A stretch of 64,000 nt of DNA from Prorocentrum cordatum. Its lineage: Eukaryota > Sar > Dinophyceae > Prorocentrales > Prorocentraceae. The translations under genes were made by a program, and so were the position numbers. The notes beneath the pieces are model-generated. The model was not told the origin of the DNA, searched no databases, and was given only the letters and a program-made list of their open reading frames with translations. The stretch is taken from contig CAUYUJ010015726.1 of assembly GCA_963575745.1 (NCBI GenBank), positions 1,085,449 to 1,149,448 on the forward strand, in the 5' to 3' direction. Each line of letters begins with the position of its first letter. The first letter of the stretch is position 1. Positions 43,977 to 53,480 of this stretch are shown here, piece by piece.

Positions 43977-44133
43977 GGCGAGTGGCCGCAGACAAAAACG
44001 AATGACATACGATGAACAATCATAACGCGGCCCTGGGTCTGCGCCGTGGCCCCCTCTCGGCCCGGGAACGTCCGATGATTGTCGCAGGGCGGTGTGAGCC
44101 ACGAGTTCCGGCCCCCGCGACAGATGGTTGGAA

Positions 44134-44169
44134 CTCGAGCCAAAATGGCTTGAGCTGAAATGGCTTCGG
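44134..44169 (-). other. Tandem DinoSL relic (full plus truncated copy)
   Basis: Minus strand, 44169-44149: CCGAAGCCATTTCAGCTCAA then G, 18 of 21 positions identical to DinoSL. It is followed with no gap by 44148-44134, CCATTTTGGCTCGAG, 14 of 15 identical to the 3' 15 nt of the leader. A complete leader abutting a copy truncated to its last 15 nt is the expected product when a relic leader in a retroposed gene, whose internal TAG serves as acceptor, is trans-spliced again and the message is re-integrated. This is strong evidence for two rounds of recycling. Confidence 0.88.
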
Positions 44170-45340
44170 ACCTCCCTTCTCCTTCCTCCCTCCTCCTCCC
44201 TCCTCCTCCCCCTCCTTCGAGTCGAAGCTCGAAGCTGAAGGCGGGTTCGGTCGGTGACTTGACGCCTGCCTCCTCCTCCGAGTCCACCTGCGCTTCCCTC
44301 CCAGACTTGGACCCACGCGATGGCATGCCTCCGTGCTCCGGCTTTTCGCGCAACGGCCCGCGCTGGGCGGGCCAGACGGGGTTGTCTTGCCTCAGAGGGC
44401 GCGGCCACGCCAATAGCGGCGACGACTGCCGCGCGGCCGTGGCCGGCCAGGGGGCCGAGCGTGGCCGGCCAGGGGGCCGCGGCGCACCCGTTGCCGCCGT
44501 GTCGCGTGCGCTCCGGCGTGGCCCTGCCGCGACCGTCGCCGTGGGCGCCCGCCGCCAGGCTGCGCCCCGGCGGCGGGCGCGGGCAGCCGCAGCACCGTGG
44601 GCGCTGCTCGCGGCGACGTCGGTGGCGGCCGCGGCGGCGGCGCCGCCGCTCGCCGGGCAGCCTGCCGCTGCTGATGGGCCGCGTGCAGGTGGGCTTTCAC
44701 CTCGCAGATCTGGCCAAATCGGATCCACGAGAACTTCGGAACCCGCCTCGCGAGCGTCCACCATTAGACGAGCGCGTTCCGCGACTCGCAAATTAACCAT
44801 ATACTCGCAAATGGCCTGGATCCCCCGCGGGAGATCTACGATACAATACATCAAAGCGGACATGTGTTTTTCGGACGTTCGCGAGTAGGCACTTTGCGAG
44901 TAGTGGAACGCGCTCAGTGAACCATGGATGCTGCGGGCGAGGGCAAGCTGGGGACGCGCTGGCCTGGGTCAGCCAGAGCCAGGCCGCGAGCCTGGGCCGG
45001 CCCCGGAGGAGCGAACCTGGGCCAGCGGAGGGGGCGGGGCCGGCCTGCCCCGCGCCGCCCGGATCAGCCATGAGCCGTTTTCCCCACATGCTTGGCGGGG
45101 TTCTTCTGTTCTTCCAGCCCGCGTCGCACCCGCGTCTCCCTCACCTCCCTCCTCCCTCCTCCCTCTCCTCCACTTCCGTTCCCCCTCCACCCACACAGCC
45201 GCGCGCACGCACGCCCTCGCACACGCCCAAGACGTATGCACAACATACTGGGCACCCACATGAGACACACGTCCCGATACGGCCGCACACGCATCATACA
45301 CATACACATGACATGCCATATATAAGGCGTGCGTTTAGGA
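44170..45340 (-). other. Spacer, possible exon at 44863-44700
   Basis: A minus-strand ATG at 44863 begins MSALMYCIVDLPRGIQAICE, then YMVNLRVAERARLMVDAREA and GSEVLVDPIWPDLRG, which looks coding. An AG/GTGAAAG donor-like sequence follows near 44705; downstream of it the frame becomes Ala/Arg low complexity. 45100-45230 is pyrimidine-rich. No family identified. Confidence 0.3.
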
Positions 45341-45685
45341 TTCGCAGTGCATGGCAGGCGTGGCACTTTCTCGACACCAGAGGGAGTGCGTTGAGGGTGG
45401 TCTCCCTATCCGCTTCGGGCTCGCAAAGCGTGGCGGGCTTGGCACTTCCTCGACACCACAGGTGGTGCGCTGAGGGTGGTCCTCATATCCGTTACAGACT
45501 CGCAGGGCGCGGCAGGCGCTGCATTTCCTTAACACCACAGGGGGCGCGCTGGGGGTGGTCTCCCTGTCCGTTGCAGGCTCACAGGGCGTGGCAGGCGTGG
45601 CACCTCCTTGAACCACAGGTGGTGCGCTGGGGGTGGTCTCCCTATCCGTTGCAGGCTCGCAGGGCGTGGCAGGCGTGGCATTACG
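45341..45685. repeat. 78-bp tandem repeat, 4 units
   Basis: GTGGCAGGCGTGGCA recurs near 45354, 45432, 45511, 45589 and 45666, with GGTGGTCTCCCTATCCGTTG and ACCACAGGTGGTGCGC in the units. The frame translates to a 26-residue Thr/Pro/Ala repeat on the minus strand because 78 is divisible by three. Confidence 0.93.
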
Positions 45686-46224
45686 CATCGATGGTAATGA
45701 TACGCAAACGCATAAGACTGAAATTAAATATGTGGGGTTCCTCGGTCGCGTAATTTACTATTATTCGCGACGACGCCCGTGACCGGCCCTCCCAGAGCCC
45801 CCCCCCCTCCCCTCCGCCCCTGGCCACGTCACGTGACGTGACCGGCCCCCTCCTCCCCCCGCCTCCCCCCCTGGTCACGCCCAATTATCGCCAGGGGATA
45901 GAAAAAACGGTCTACGTAAGGGCTCAGAGGAGACTGGCAGACCCTGGTTCGCGCTGACTCCTGTTAGGCGCGCCCCGAGCAAAGGCAAGGGAAGGGACAC
46001 CGCCTGGTCAAAGCCCCTCTCCTGCGTGGAACTGTTCGACCTAGCCTACGGTCGGGAACGGCGCCCGCATGTGCGCCTCCTTCGCGCGGAGGCGCTCATC
46101 GGTACCCAGACACCCCACGATATGACTTTGCAGTGCGCGGCCTTGGGCCTATTCTTGATGGCCCGTGGTCCCAAGAGCGGGCCGCAGAGGCCGAAGCAGG
46201 GAAGCCGCTTCGCGCTGGAGCTCC
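45686..46224. other. Spacer, no gene called
   Basis: 45780-45890 is C-rich with CACGTGACGTGACCGGCC (CACGTCACGTGACGTG palindromic core near 45824-45840). No coding evidence. Confidence 0.5.
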
Positions 46225-46860
46225 TCCTGCTCCTTCTGCTCCTTCTGCTCCTCCTCCTCCTCCTCCTCCTCCTCCTCCTCCTCCTCCTCCTCCTCCTCCT
46301 CCTCCTCCTACAGGCAGCGCCAGGATCGACAACGTCACACTGTCGGGGATCTGGGCATGCCGCCCGACACCCTCAGCCCTGGCCGGCGGGCCGCGGGCGG
46401 GCGAGGCGGCGGCGATCGGGGGGCGGCGTCGAGCGAGGCCGCCGGCGTGGGCGCCCCCCCGCCCCCCACCCTCCGCTGGCCATCGCTCGGACGTCCATTC
46501 CCTGTGTTTTTTGTCGGTTTCGCGCGTGGCTTTTTCGCCAAAGGATCCAGGATGCTCCTCGATGGTCCTCGCCGAGGAAGAAACGCACACGTCCGAGCGA
46601 TGCCAAGTCGTCCACCCCATCCTCCTCGGTCAGCGGTGGGCGGCGGGGGGCGGCGGTAAACGCGAAGGCGCCTCCTCCTCCTCCTTCTTCAATTCCTCCT
46701 TCAACTCCTCCTCCTCCTCCAACTCCTCCTGCTGCTGCTGCTGCTCCTCCTCCTCCTCCTGGCAACATCGGCCATGAGATGCAGCAGAGGTAGTGGGCCG
46801 TAGTGCACCTTGTCCTCCTCCTCCTCCTCCTCCTCCTCCTCCTCCTCCTTCTCGTTCTTC
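46225..46860. repeat. (TCC)n microsatellites around a GC-rich core
   Basis: TCC tracts at 46225-46310, 46670-46765 and 46815-46855 flank unique GC-rich sequence. They lie just inside the start of the candidate 7.4-kb intron (minus), where they read as GGA/GAG. Confidence 0.94.
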
Positions 46861-46889
46861 CCTCTCTCCACCCTCAGGCACCAGTCGAC

Positions 46890-47414
46890 CTCGGTAACGC
46901 TAGTCTTCGTGTCGCTCAGCTGCTGCCCCAGCGACTCCCGACGTGCCATGTACTTGGCCTGATTATCCTTGTCGATCTTGATATTTGACATGTCCTCGTT
47001 GAGCCTGCGAAGCATGGGGAGCTTGAAAAAGGATTCGGTGAATAGCTCCACCTGGTCGCACACCTGCGCGCGGATGTAGCCATACGTCTTGAGCACCAAC
47101 ATCTGCACCTTGTCGACAGCCTCGTCAATATTCTGAGCGTCCGTTGGGATATCCTGCAACCACCGGTTGAGAGTGGTCTCCATTCCGGAGCGGCTCTCAA
47201 TTTCTTTGGGGATGCGCATCTTGAAATCCTCCTCCTCATCTTCCGCTGCTGATTCAACAGTGCCTCCCTTCAAATTTACCCACGGGTTGGAGAACGTTGA
47301 CGTGAGCATATTGGAAAAAAGGGCCAAGAACTGATTAAGCTGGCGCTCGACGGCGGTGTCGTACGCCGTAAAGATGAGGTGCTTGATCATAGGGTTCTGC
47401 TTTATGAACTTCAC
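46890..47414 (-). CDS. Exon of dynamin-related GTPase (stalk/GED region)
   Basis: About 175 codons of clearly single-copy-type protein between low-complexity flanks: VKFIKQNPMIKHLIFTAYDT; AVERQLNQFLALFSNMLTST; then MRIPKEIESRSGMETTLNRW, DEAVDKVQMLVLKTYGYIRA and QVCDQVELFTESFFKLPMLR, ending RRESLGQQLSDTKTSVTE. The KVQML-x(4)-YGYIR-x(2)-V-x-D-Q-V pattern followed by FFKLP and a helical tail resembles the dynamin GTPase effector domain, which folds back on the stalk to drive assembly on membranes. The assignment is from memory of the family, not alignment. The exon starts after GGACGAG/GTGAAG (47414) and ends at CCGAG/GTCGAC (46890) or a few codons later. The GTPase-domain exons are not seen in the window; they should lie further upstream or are lost. 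Confidence 0.6.
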
Positions 47415-47689
47415 CTCGTCCCTCTCCTCCACCCGATCTCCGTTCCTCAACCCTCCCCACGCCTCCCTCCCGCCTCCCTCCCGCCTCTCATTTTCTCTTA
47501 CTACACCTCCTCCTTCTGCTGCTTCTCCCCCTATCCTGATCCTCCCCTTTTTCTGCCCCGTCCACCCCTTCCCCCATTGTCGTCCCTCCACATCCTCCTC
47601 CTCCTCCTCCTCCGCCATTCCTTTTTCTCACAAATAATTTCTCCCTGTCGCACTCCGAAGCAAGTTTTAGGGCGGGCAGGACGTTTCGC
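47415..47689. other. Pyrimidine-rich sequence upstream of dynamin exon
   Basis: Plus-strand C/T-rich (purine-rich on the transcribed strand), with CTCCTCC at 47595-47620. Presumably intron or 5' flank. The 305-codon frame that includes the exon runs through it as Glu/Gly/Arg-rich sequence, which I do not regard as coding. Confidence 0.5.
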
Positions 47690-48500
47690 CAGAGACTTCC
47701 TCACAATTTATTACCCTGAAGCTTAAACATTGGCAACCATTTCACAGATGGAGGGCGGGTGGTTTTCAAAATGTGGCTCTCGCCTTAGCGCCGCGCACTT
47801 TCGTTTGAAAAATTGCAAGGAACTTAACGGATTCAGGGCCACCCGCTTTCAAACTGCGGCTCTCGCCTTAACGCCGCGCACATTCGTTTCAACAAATTGC
47901 AAGAGTTTCACGGATGAGGGGCGGTTTCGTTTCAAACTGTGGCTCTCGCAAGAGCGCCGCGCACATTCGTTTTCAAATTTTGCAAGAGTTTCACGAATTG
48001 AGGGGCACCCGTTTTCAAAGTGTGGCTCTCGCCTTAGCGCCGCACACATTCGTTGTAAAATTTTTGGGATTTTCACGGATTGAGGGCGGTTCCTTTCCAA
48101 CATGTGGTTCTCGCGTTAGCTCCGTGCGCATTCGTTTTTTTCAAATTTCGTATAAGTTTCAATGATTCCCACGATCAACGTAGCATAAAAGGGAATGTTG
48201 GAAGGATTCTGAATTCTGGGGATGCAACAATTGCGTTGACTCGCGGTGGAGTCCTAGAGATGGCGTCCTGGCACGATTCAGGATCGTCAAAACGCAACAA
48301 TCAGGTTGATCCGTGGCGTTGGAATCCCGAGAACAATGCTTTGGCATGCTTCCGGGTCTTCAAACGGCTGTCTTCCAACGAGGCCGTTCTCTCAGTGGAA
48401 ATGAACCCTTGTAGGGGCCTGTGAAGAGGGAGCGTTGAGGGAGGGCTGATTCCAACATCGTTGATGACTCTTGGATTTGCACTGGTCCTCCTCCTTCCTC
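47690..48500. repeat. 83-bp family, array 3 plus conserved tail
   Basis: Five 83-bp units: GGCTCT at 47774, 47858, 47941 and 48023 and GGTTCT at 48106, each with TCTCGCCTTAGCGCCGCGCA. The 340-bp tail (TTCCCACGATCAACG to TTTGCACTGGTCCTCC) is clearly homologous to 33690-34040. The whole composite is therefore present at least twice in 15 kb in the same orientation. Confidence 0.88.
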
Positions 48501-49400
48501 TCGTCCTGCCCCTAAGCGATCCCATACCGGCATGCTCTGTCGGCTGGCGGGTTCTTGAGCGACTGAGCAGGCCAAATCAGCAGTTGTGGGCGAGCGTAAA
48601 GCAGCTGGGCCTGGAGCGGCATGGTTCGTGCCCGTGCGCATGGGCAGTGCCTCTCGGTCCCCAGCGCGGCCGGGCGCGGGATTGCTCTGGCTGGCGAGCT
48701 GAACAATCTCTCCGCAGGGTTCTGGAGGGGCCTCGCGCGTCAGCGTCGAGCCTGCAGCGCCTGGACCAAGCAGTAGAATGCGCATGCTGAGGCTCTCGGT
48801 GCCCCGGCGACGGACAGCGAGTGGTGCGCGGTGTGCGTGGTTGGGTGGTCAAGCTGATCAAACGGCCACGCTCGGAGCGAAAGTGCAAAGCGTGCGTGCC
48901 CAGTCTGCTGTTGCCCTCGCCGAATGGTGCGCCCGTGCGCAGCAAACTCTGGAAGAATAGTACTCCCATCTGACGGTCTGGCCAGCCCCGGAGGATGGGT
49001 CGAATCATCATAGGTGCCCGCCCCACTGGCACGCGCCGCCGACCGCTATTGCACATGAGCTCGCCCAGGTTGGTCCGTTCAGGAGGGGTCATGAAAAAGT
49101 GGCTCAGGTTCAAGCTATCTTTCTCCAGCCACCAGTGCGGGCGTGCACGTGAGGTGGAGGACGCCCCGCCCAGTTTCAATCGAATTGCCCAGCTTGCGGG
49201 CGCCGATGCTGTGGAATGGTGCGTGCTCGCTCCGAGGTTCGAGGCCGCTGTTGACGCCGACCCCCCCCCCTTTCGCGAGCTGCGCGCGCAGTGCGCGACT
49301 AGCGCGCCCCGAGGGCTGAAAGCGTTGGACACAAAGTTTTCGAAGGCAGACTGGCAAGTCTTTCCTCTGAGAATCGGGGTAAGATGGCAAAGGAATTAGG
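48501..49400 (+). pseudogene. Possible plus-strand coding remnants
   Basis: Plus-strand stretches that look like protein: ATLGAKVQSVRAQSAVALAE with WCARAQQTLEE ending at a stop near 48960; and a 134-codon frame 48995-49399 with MKKWLRFKLSFSSHQC, then VEDAPPSFNRIAQLAGADAV and EWCVLAPRFEAAVDADPPPF. Both contain EWC-A-x-(Q/P)-x-(T/F) near the end of a helix, so they may be two copies of one motif. A minus-strand 251-codon frame overlaps. Unrecognised. Confidence 0.3.
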
Positions 49401-49850
49401 GTATCGTGTTCACTATGCTCAATGGTAGAGGGTACGGGATGAGTCATCGATAAGACAAGTAACCGGTAAGCAAATGTACTCTATCAGGAATAGTAAGTGA
49501 GGAGGCCGGCCGGCCGACGACACGAGTACGACGAGGGGACGACCCCTCGGCGCGCGCGTGCGAGCCGCTCCTTTTATCTCCTGTATGCTCACGCGTAGCT
49601 TGAGTACAACACAGCTGCAGATAGTCACACAGTGCGCAGCAAAGCAAGTGATGTGAAAAGCAGCATGAATATGAGGCGGAGAGGAGCATATTTACTCCCC
49701 CCGCGGCGGGCCTCGTTAGGCCCATCCGGCCACAGCACCCCTGGCCTATATATGTACAACCACCGGAGCGAACCACAAAAACTTTTACCGCTCAACGGTG
49801 GCCACCAGGGGGCTAAGGGCCGAAGAGGCCCGACGACTCCCAGCATCAGA
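49400..49850 (-). repeat. Putative 3' LTR or 3' untranslated end
   Basis: After the last coding-like sequence the minus strand reads TGCTGGGAGTCGTCGGGCCT at about 49846, then a TATA-like TACATATATAGG, and AT-richer non-coding sequence to about 49400. TG at the start and the promoter-like element fit an LTR, but no second copy is in the window, so boundaries cannot be confirmed. Confidence 0.3.
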
Positions 49851-49879
49851 TAAATAAATTCTCTCCGCCGATTCGGCTT

Positions 49880-51925
49880 CGCCGATCGGCAGAGCTGCTT
49901 TGCTCGTCCGACACGACTTCGTCGCGCGGAGAGAACTCTCTTGCATGCGCCTGCAGCGACTAAATCACGCGGGCCGGACTCAATCCAGGTCCTCGAACGG
50001 GCCGTCGGTGGCGTCGGAGGCCTCGGGTTCGATGGCGCCGAGCCTCCAGTCCGTCCCTCGCCGCCACGAGGCGAGCGGGACCTCCCTTTGCCACGGCCAG
50101 CGTAGCACGCTGTTATGTAGTGCTTGTCTTTGTTCTTTGTCGCCTCCCCCTTCTGCGGGAAGCGATACTCATGTTCAGCCAGAGACAGGACGTGCCACAG
50201 CTGCGACCACCAGACGTCGTTGGACAGCCACCAGATCCGATCCCTATGGACGTACATCCGACCTGCACGTCGTTTGCGTAGCGCGGGTAGGAGACGAGCG
50301 GGTCGTAGCCAGCAGCGCCGCGGCCGACATCCATGGCTCCATCGCGCGCGCTGGGGCCTCGACCAATCCCGTGTGTCAGAGTACCACGAGTATTCCTCTC
50401 TTGCCGACACGGCTGTGCCGGTGGCAGAGCATGGGGATTCGGCAACTTCGTCGCCAACCCGAGCGTCTGAGACGTCGGGTCTGCGCGGCGGAGGTGGCAG
50501 TTGCGGTCTCGCTTTCGCCGCATCCTGTGGTCGTCTCGGCCCCACCGAACCAGCTGGGCTGTCGTGGGGCCCATTGGCACTTCCGCTCTCACGAACATTC
50601 TGCTCTCTATCGCGAATGAACTTCAGCAAATTCATAGCAGCTGTAGCTATTGGAATGCCAAATTCACCGCATGCAGTACGGGGCGGGCCTGCGTCCTTAT
50701 CTTGGAGCTCCGTGTTGGGATCTACGTACCTGTTATGAAACCAATAAATGGCCCCCTGTAGCAGCGAGCCCTGGCGACGAATGTCGGTTCGCACCTGTCT
50801 ACCTAAATTACGGGCCCACTCTTCTATGAGGTCGTCCGTCTGAACCGCAGCGCGGATGCGACAGTCGATGGGATCTGCATCCCTCCTTCGCTTATAATTG
50901 ACATCATCTGTGCTCCCTCCCGCGGCACGAATTGTTCGCCCCGGGTAATCAACAAAATGCCCATCTGAGATAAAGGAGCTCGTGATCTCGCGAACGATGG
51001 CAACCGCTCTAATAATGCGAAGACCAAGTTGAATTTGTTGTACAGGGGCCATCCAGTTCCCTTCAACTATATTCCTCACGATAGGTGGGACTTCGTGTTC
51101 TGTTTCCCCTGGCAGTCGAAACCTGCTGGGATCATTGGTATTTGAGCGAACACTTGTGTATTCAATGACATATTGTGCCGTTATTACTCTAGCCTCAATC
51201 CCATGCAAAGGTATGTTTATTGAACTGTCCTCGCAATGCTTATATGAATATCAGTCGGGCTGATCAAGGTTGATCGTCCCTTCAGTTATCAGCGTGGCCT
51301 TAGGCCTGCTGAGGGCTGCGAAGTCAAGTGCGACTTGCAAGTCTGCGTCTGCCGTCGCGGCTTCGCCGGAGGCAGGTTGCAGCGTCGGTGCTATGAGACG
51401 ATGGTCGCGACACTGATTTGTTCGCCTAGTGATGGAGCGAGAGTCACGACTCGGTCTCGCCTCCAGGCTGTTTTCCTGGGCAACCGGTAGACGTCCGCGA
51501 GGGCTTTGCCCTGCGGCGTCTGCGGCATCGTCCTGCGGCACAGGCATCCACGGTGTTCCCATGGCTACCGCATTGGCTATTGTTTGAAGTGTCGGACGAA
51601 AGTGTTTTGCCTGGTCATCGTGAGCTGCCATCTCTCCCAACCGTTTATCGGTTCGCGGAGGTCGTCTCGCTGATCTGGCCAGTCGAAGGCTGCCAGAGCT
51701 GGGCAAGACATTGGGCGCGCATACTGGTCAATATCTGTATTCCAAAAGATGGTCCACCATGTCTGAATTGGAGGAACTTGGGTCCTCGCTCTCGAAGCCG
51801 AGAATGCGAGCCATTCAATGAACCTCCGTTTCAAGGGCTCCAACTACTGGAAGAAAGGGCCATGTCGCGCCGGCGGCTGAGCCGCGGCGTTCTCTGGAAC
51901 CCAGGCAGGGAAGTTGCCTGGCTGG
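49880..51925 (-). pseudogene. Last polyprotein segments, basic C-terminus
   Basis: Frames 52074-51844, 51843-51577, 51706-51251 and 51208 onward follow one another with small overlaps. They include GAFTRMAAAGQIFGNSQPGN, IEWLAFSASRARTQVPPIQT, TWWTIFWNTDIDQYARPMSC, KHFRPTLQTIANAVAMGTPW, QIQLGLRIIRAVAIVREITS and GSLLQGAIYWFHNRYVDPNT. Near 50260-50050 come DRIWWLSNDVWWSQLWHVLS and LAEHEYRFPQKGEATKNKDK, ending in an Arg/Ser-rich basic tail (GRGKGRSRSPRGG). This WW/aromatic plus basic end is like what I remember of capsid-type (gag) C-termini in dinoflagellate copia elements, which would be an odd location. Coding is not credible below about 49880. Confidence 0.45.
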
Positions 51926-52588
51926 CTATTCCCAAAGATCTGACCAGCAGCGGCCATCCGCGTGAATGCCCCATCTGCCCACTTGCGCTCCTGCTGATGG
52001 TTGCTGCTGATATTTCTTATCACAATCGCAGAGGCTCTCTTGTCTTCTCGTACGCGTACCGATCCATTCAGCACGCGTAGTGGGAAGATTATCAGAGTAG
52101 TTCACATGTAACTCAAGTCCATTTGCAGCAAGGGGTGTCGGGATGATCTGTCTGTCCCACGTCTGGGCCATATAGTCGTGAGTGACTCTATGTTTGCATT
52201 TGATCCGACAGTTGCAACATGGACAGTGTCCAAAGCCCGCGCGCACCCAGTGAAATTGGCAGCACAAAAACCGACCGTCGTCCGTCCAACGAACAGACAG
52301 AACACGTTCTTGCGCCTCGGGCGACAACTGGGGCCTGTGATTTGGGACCAACGATAGCGTCTCATCAGTGTGAATCCAAGCGATCACTGATTCATTGTCG
52401 AAAGTCACTTCGTACGAGGCCCATTCATGGTTGAAAACAACGGACCATAACATCTGCTGTGTTCCAATATCCGCCGGGCTTCCAACTCTAACAAGAGTGA
52501 CGGCGTTGTCAATATCAGTGAACCTCGGCACCTCTCGAGACACGAGGGTCCCGTCTGGGCAAATTATATACGAGAAGCGAGTGAGCAC
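51926..52588 (-). pseudogene. Polyprotein segment with Cys/His cluster
   Basis: A 220-codon frame: FSYIICPDGTLVSREVPRFT; WSVVFNHEWASYEVTFDNES; LSVRWTDDGRFLCCQFHWVR; GHCPCCNCRIKCKHRVTHDY. The dense cluster (two Cys at residues 109-110, then H-C-x-C-C-x-C-x3-C-x-H-x3-H at 121-137) is likely to bind zinc, although it fits no zinc-finger class I can name. It is followed by DRQIIPTPLAANGLELHVNY. It lies directly downstream of the Tpt1/KptA-like segment, so it could be an RNA-binding part of the same module. Confidence 0.5.
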
Positions 52589-52609
52589 TCGGCCTGCGAA
52601 AAAGAAGAA

Positions 52610-53480
52610 TTAGTGGCCAGGAATCTCTATGGTTGGGGAGCTTTTCCCATAGATGGACTGTGTCTTCTGCGGGCCATGTCCCAGCCGTTGGCGGCTCTCC
52701 TTCTTGCGCGTTATGGCCCATAGACACAACATGCCTTGGATGGGGGGGGCCTCCCCATGCCTCCGCTGGCTGAGCCACGGAGGGATACGCGTTGCATCGG
52801 GCATTGTTGGGCTCCTCTTGGTCGGAAGCAGCCTTAGCAGTTCGTAGTCTGCTTCAAGGCAAAGCCCTGAATCTTTCTTCGGAAAGCGTACCCTTCCATC
52901 CGTCGATTCCAGGAACGTCTGCATGTCTGTGACATGGAGAAGGGACCCGTGACTCCTGGCTTGGCCAGGGTCATATGGGACGCACATTCTTTCAACTGAA
53001 GCAACAAAAGTGGAATGTCCCTGGCATGCGCGATAGAAGACAGGTCTGGCAACTGCTCTCCTCACTTGTATCTGCGAGGGGCACGCCTTGTAATTCTGCC
53101 ACATGTCGTAAATGCTCGTTCCACTGATGTTTTCATTATCTTCAGGGATTACTCCCAAAACTTCCACTGTCTCTGGCCGCAACGCGGCTAAGCCGTGTGC
53201 TGCGAGAACATATGACTGGTAACTGAATCCGTCCTCAGCAATCTTCTGCACTAGGTCCCCGAAATAGACCCAGCCACCCGATGATCTCGCATAGTCCGAG
53301 CAATGCCTCGCGAGATATGCCGCGCACTTACCTATGTGCTCAGCAAGCTTGTCAACTCGGCAGTTCAGGGGTCTCCAAAGCTCCATACTGCCTAAGGCAG
53401 CTGGATGGTTGCGATCATCAGCCCCAACAACCAACGGTTTCAGACACTTGAAGGACTTCGGAATGAACCCCTGGGACATC
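52610..53480 (-). pseudogene. Tpt1/KptA-like RNA 2'-phosphotransferase domain
   Basis: The frame from 53590 contains KLAEHIGKCAAYLARHCSDY and GGWVYFGDLVQKIAEDGFSY (53350-53220), matching the Tpt1/KptA N-terminal lobe (a helix ending L-x-RH, then G-W-V-x-x-x-D-L-x-x-x). About 65 residues later comes VFYRACQGHSTFVASVERM (RACQGHS at 53032-53012), matching the family signature RAxQGHS. Family enzymes remove a 2'-phosphate from RNA with NAD+ or modify RNA ends; the Arg and His of these motifs are catalytic. A following HGS (SHGSLLHVTDM) may be the HGT motif. The usual G-L-x(4)-R-x-HVH motif is not at its expected distance; PHPRHVVSM occurs about 90 residues on, in a shifted frame. So the second lobe is divergent or damaged by a frameshift near 52850. 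Confidence 0.55.

Larger units (their letters stand above)
39502..46889 (-). other. Candidate 7.4-kb intron with direct-repeat ends
   Basis: Begins GTCGACTGG and ends CTCTCCGAG (GT-AG). Both boundaries carry the same word CCGAGGTCGASTGGTGC (one mismatch). The intron starts with GGA/GAG-rich and ends with CTC/TCC-rich sequence on the transcribed strand, so its ends could pair. It would contain the DinoSL-tagged gene at 42738-44169 and several tandem repeats. Direct repeats at intron ends are known in dinoflagellate genes; that these two exons are joined is inference. Confidence 0.4.

Noticed and set aside
46701-47618. 305-codon minus frame as a complete gene
   Set aside because: Only about 47414-46875 resembles a real protein; both flanks are Glu/Gly/Arg/Ser simple sequence, so the central part is called as an exon instead.
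49625-51208. The 527-codon minus frame as one intact protein
   Set aside because: Only its first two-thirds reads as protein; the last part passes into AT-richer presumed LTR or untranslated sequence, and neighbouring frames carry better continuations in places (around 50400-50250).
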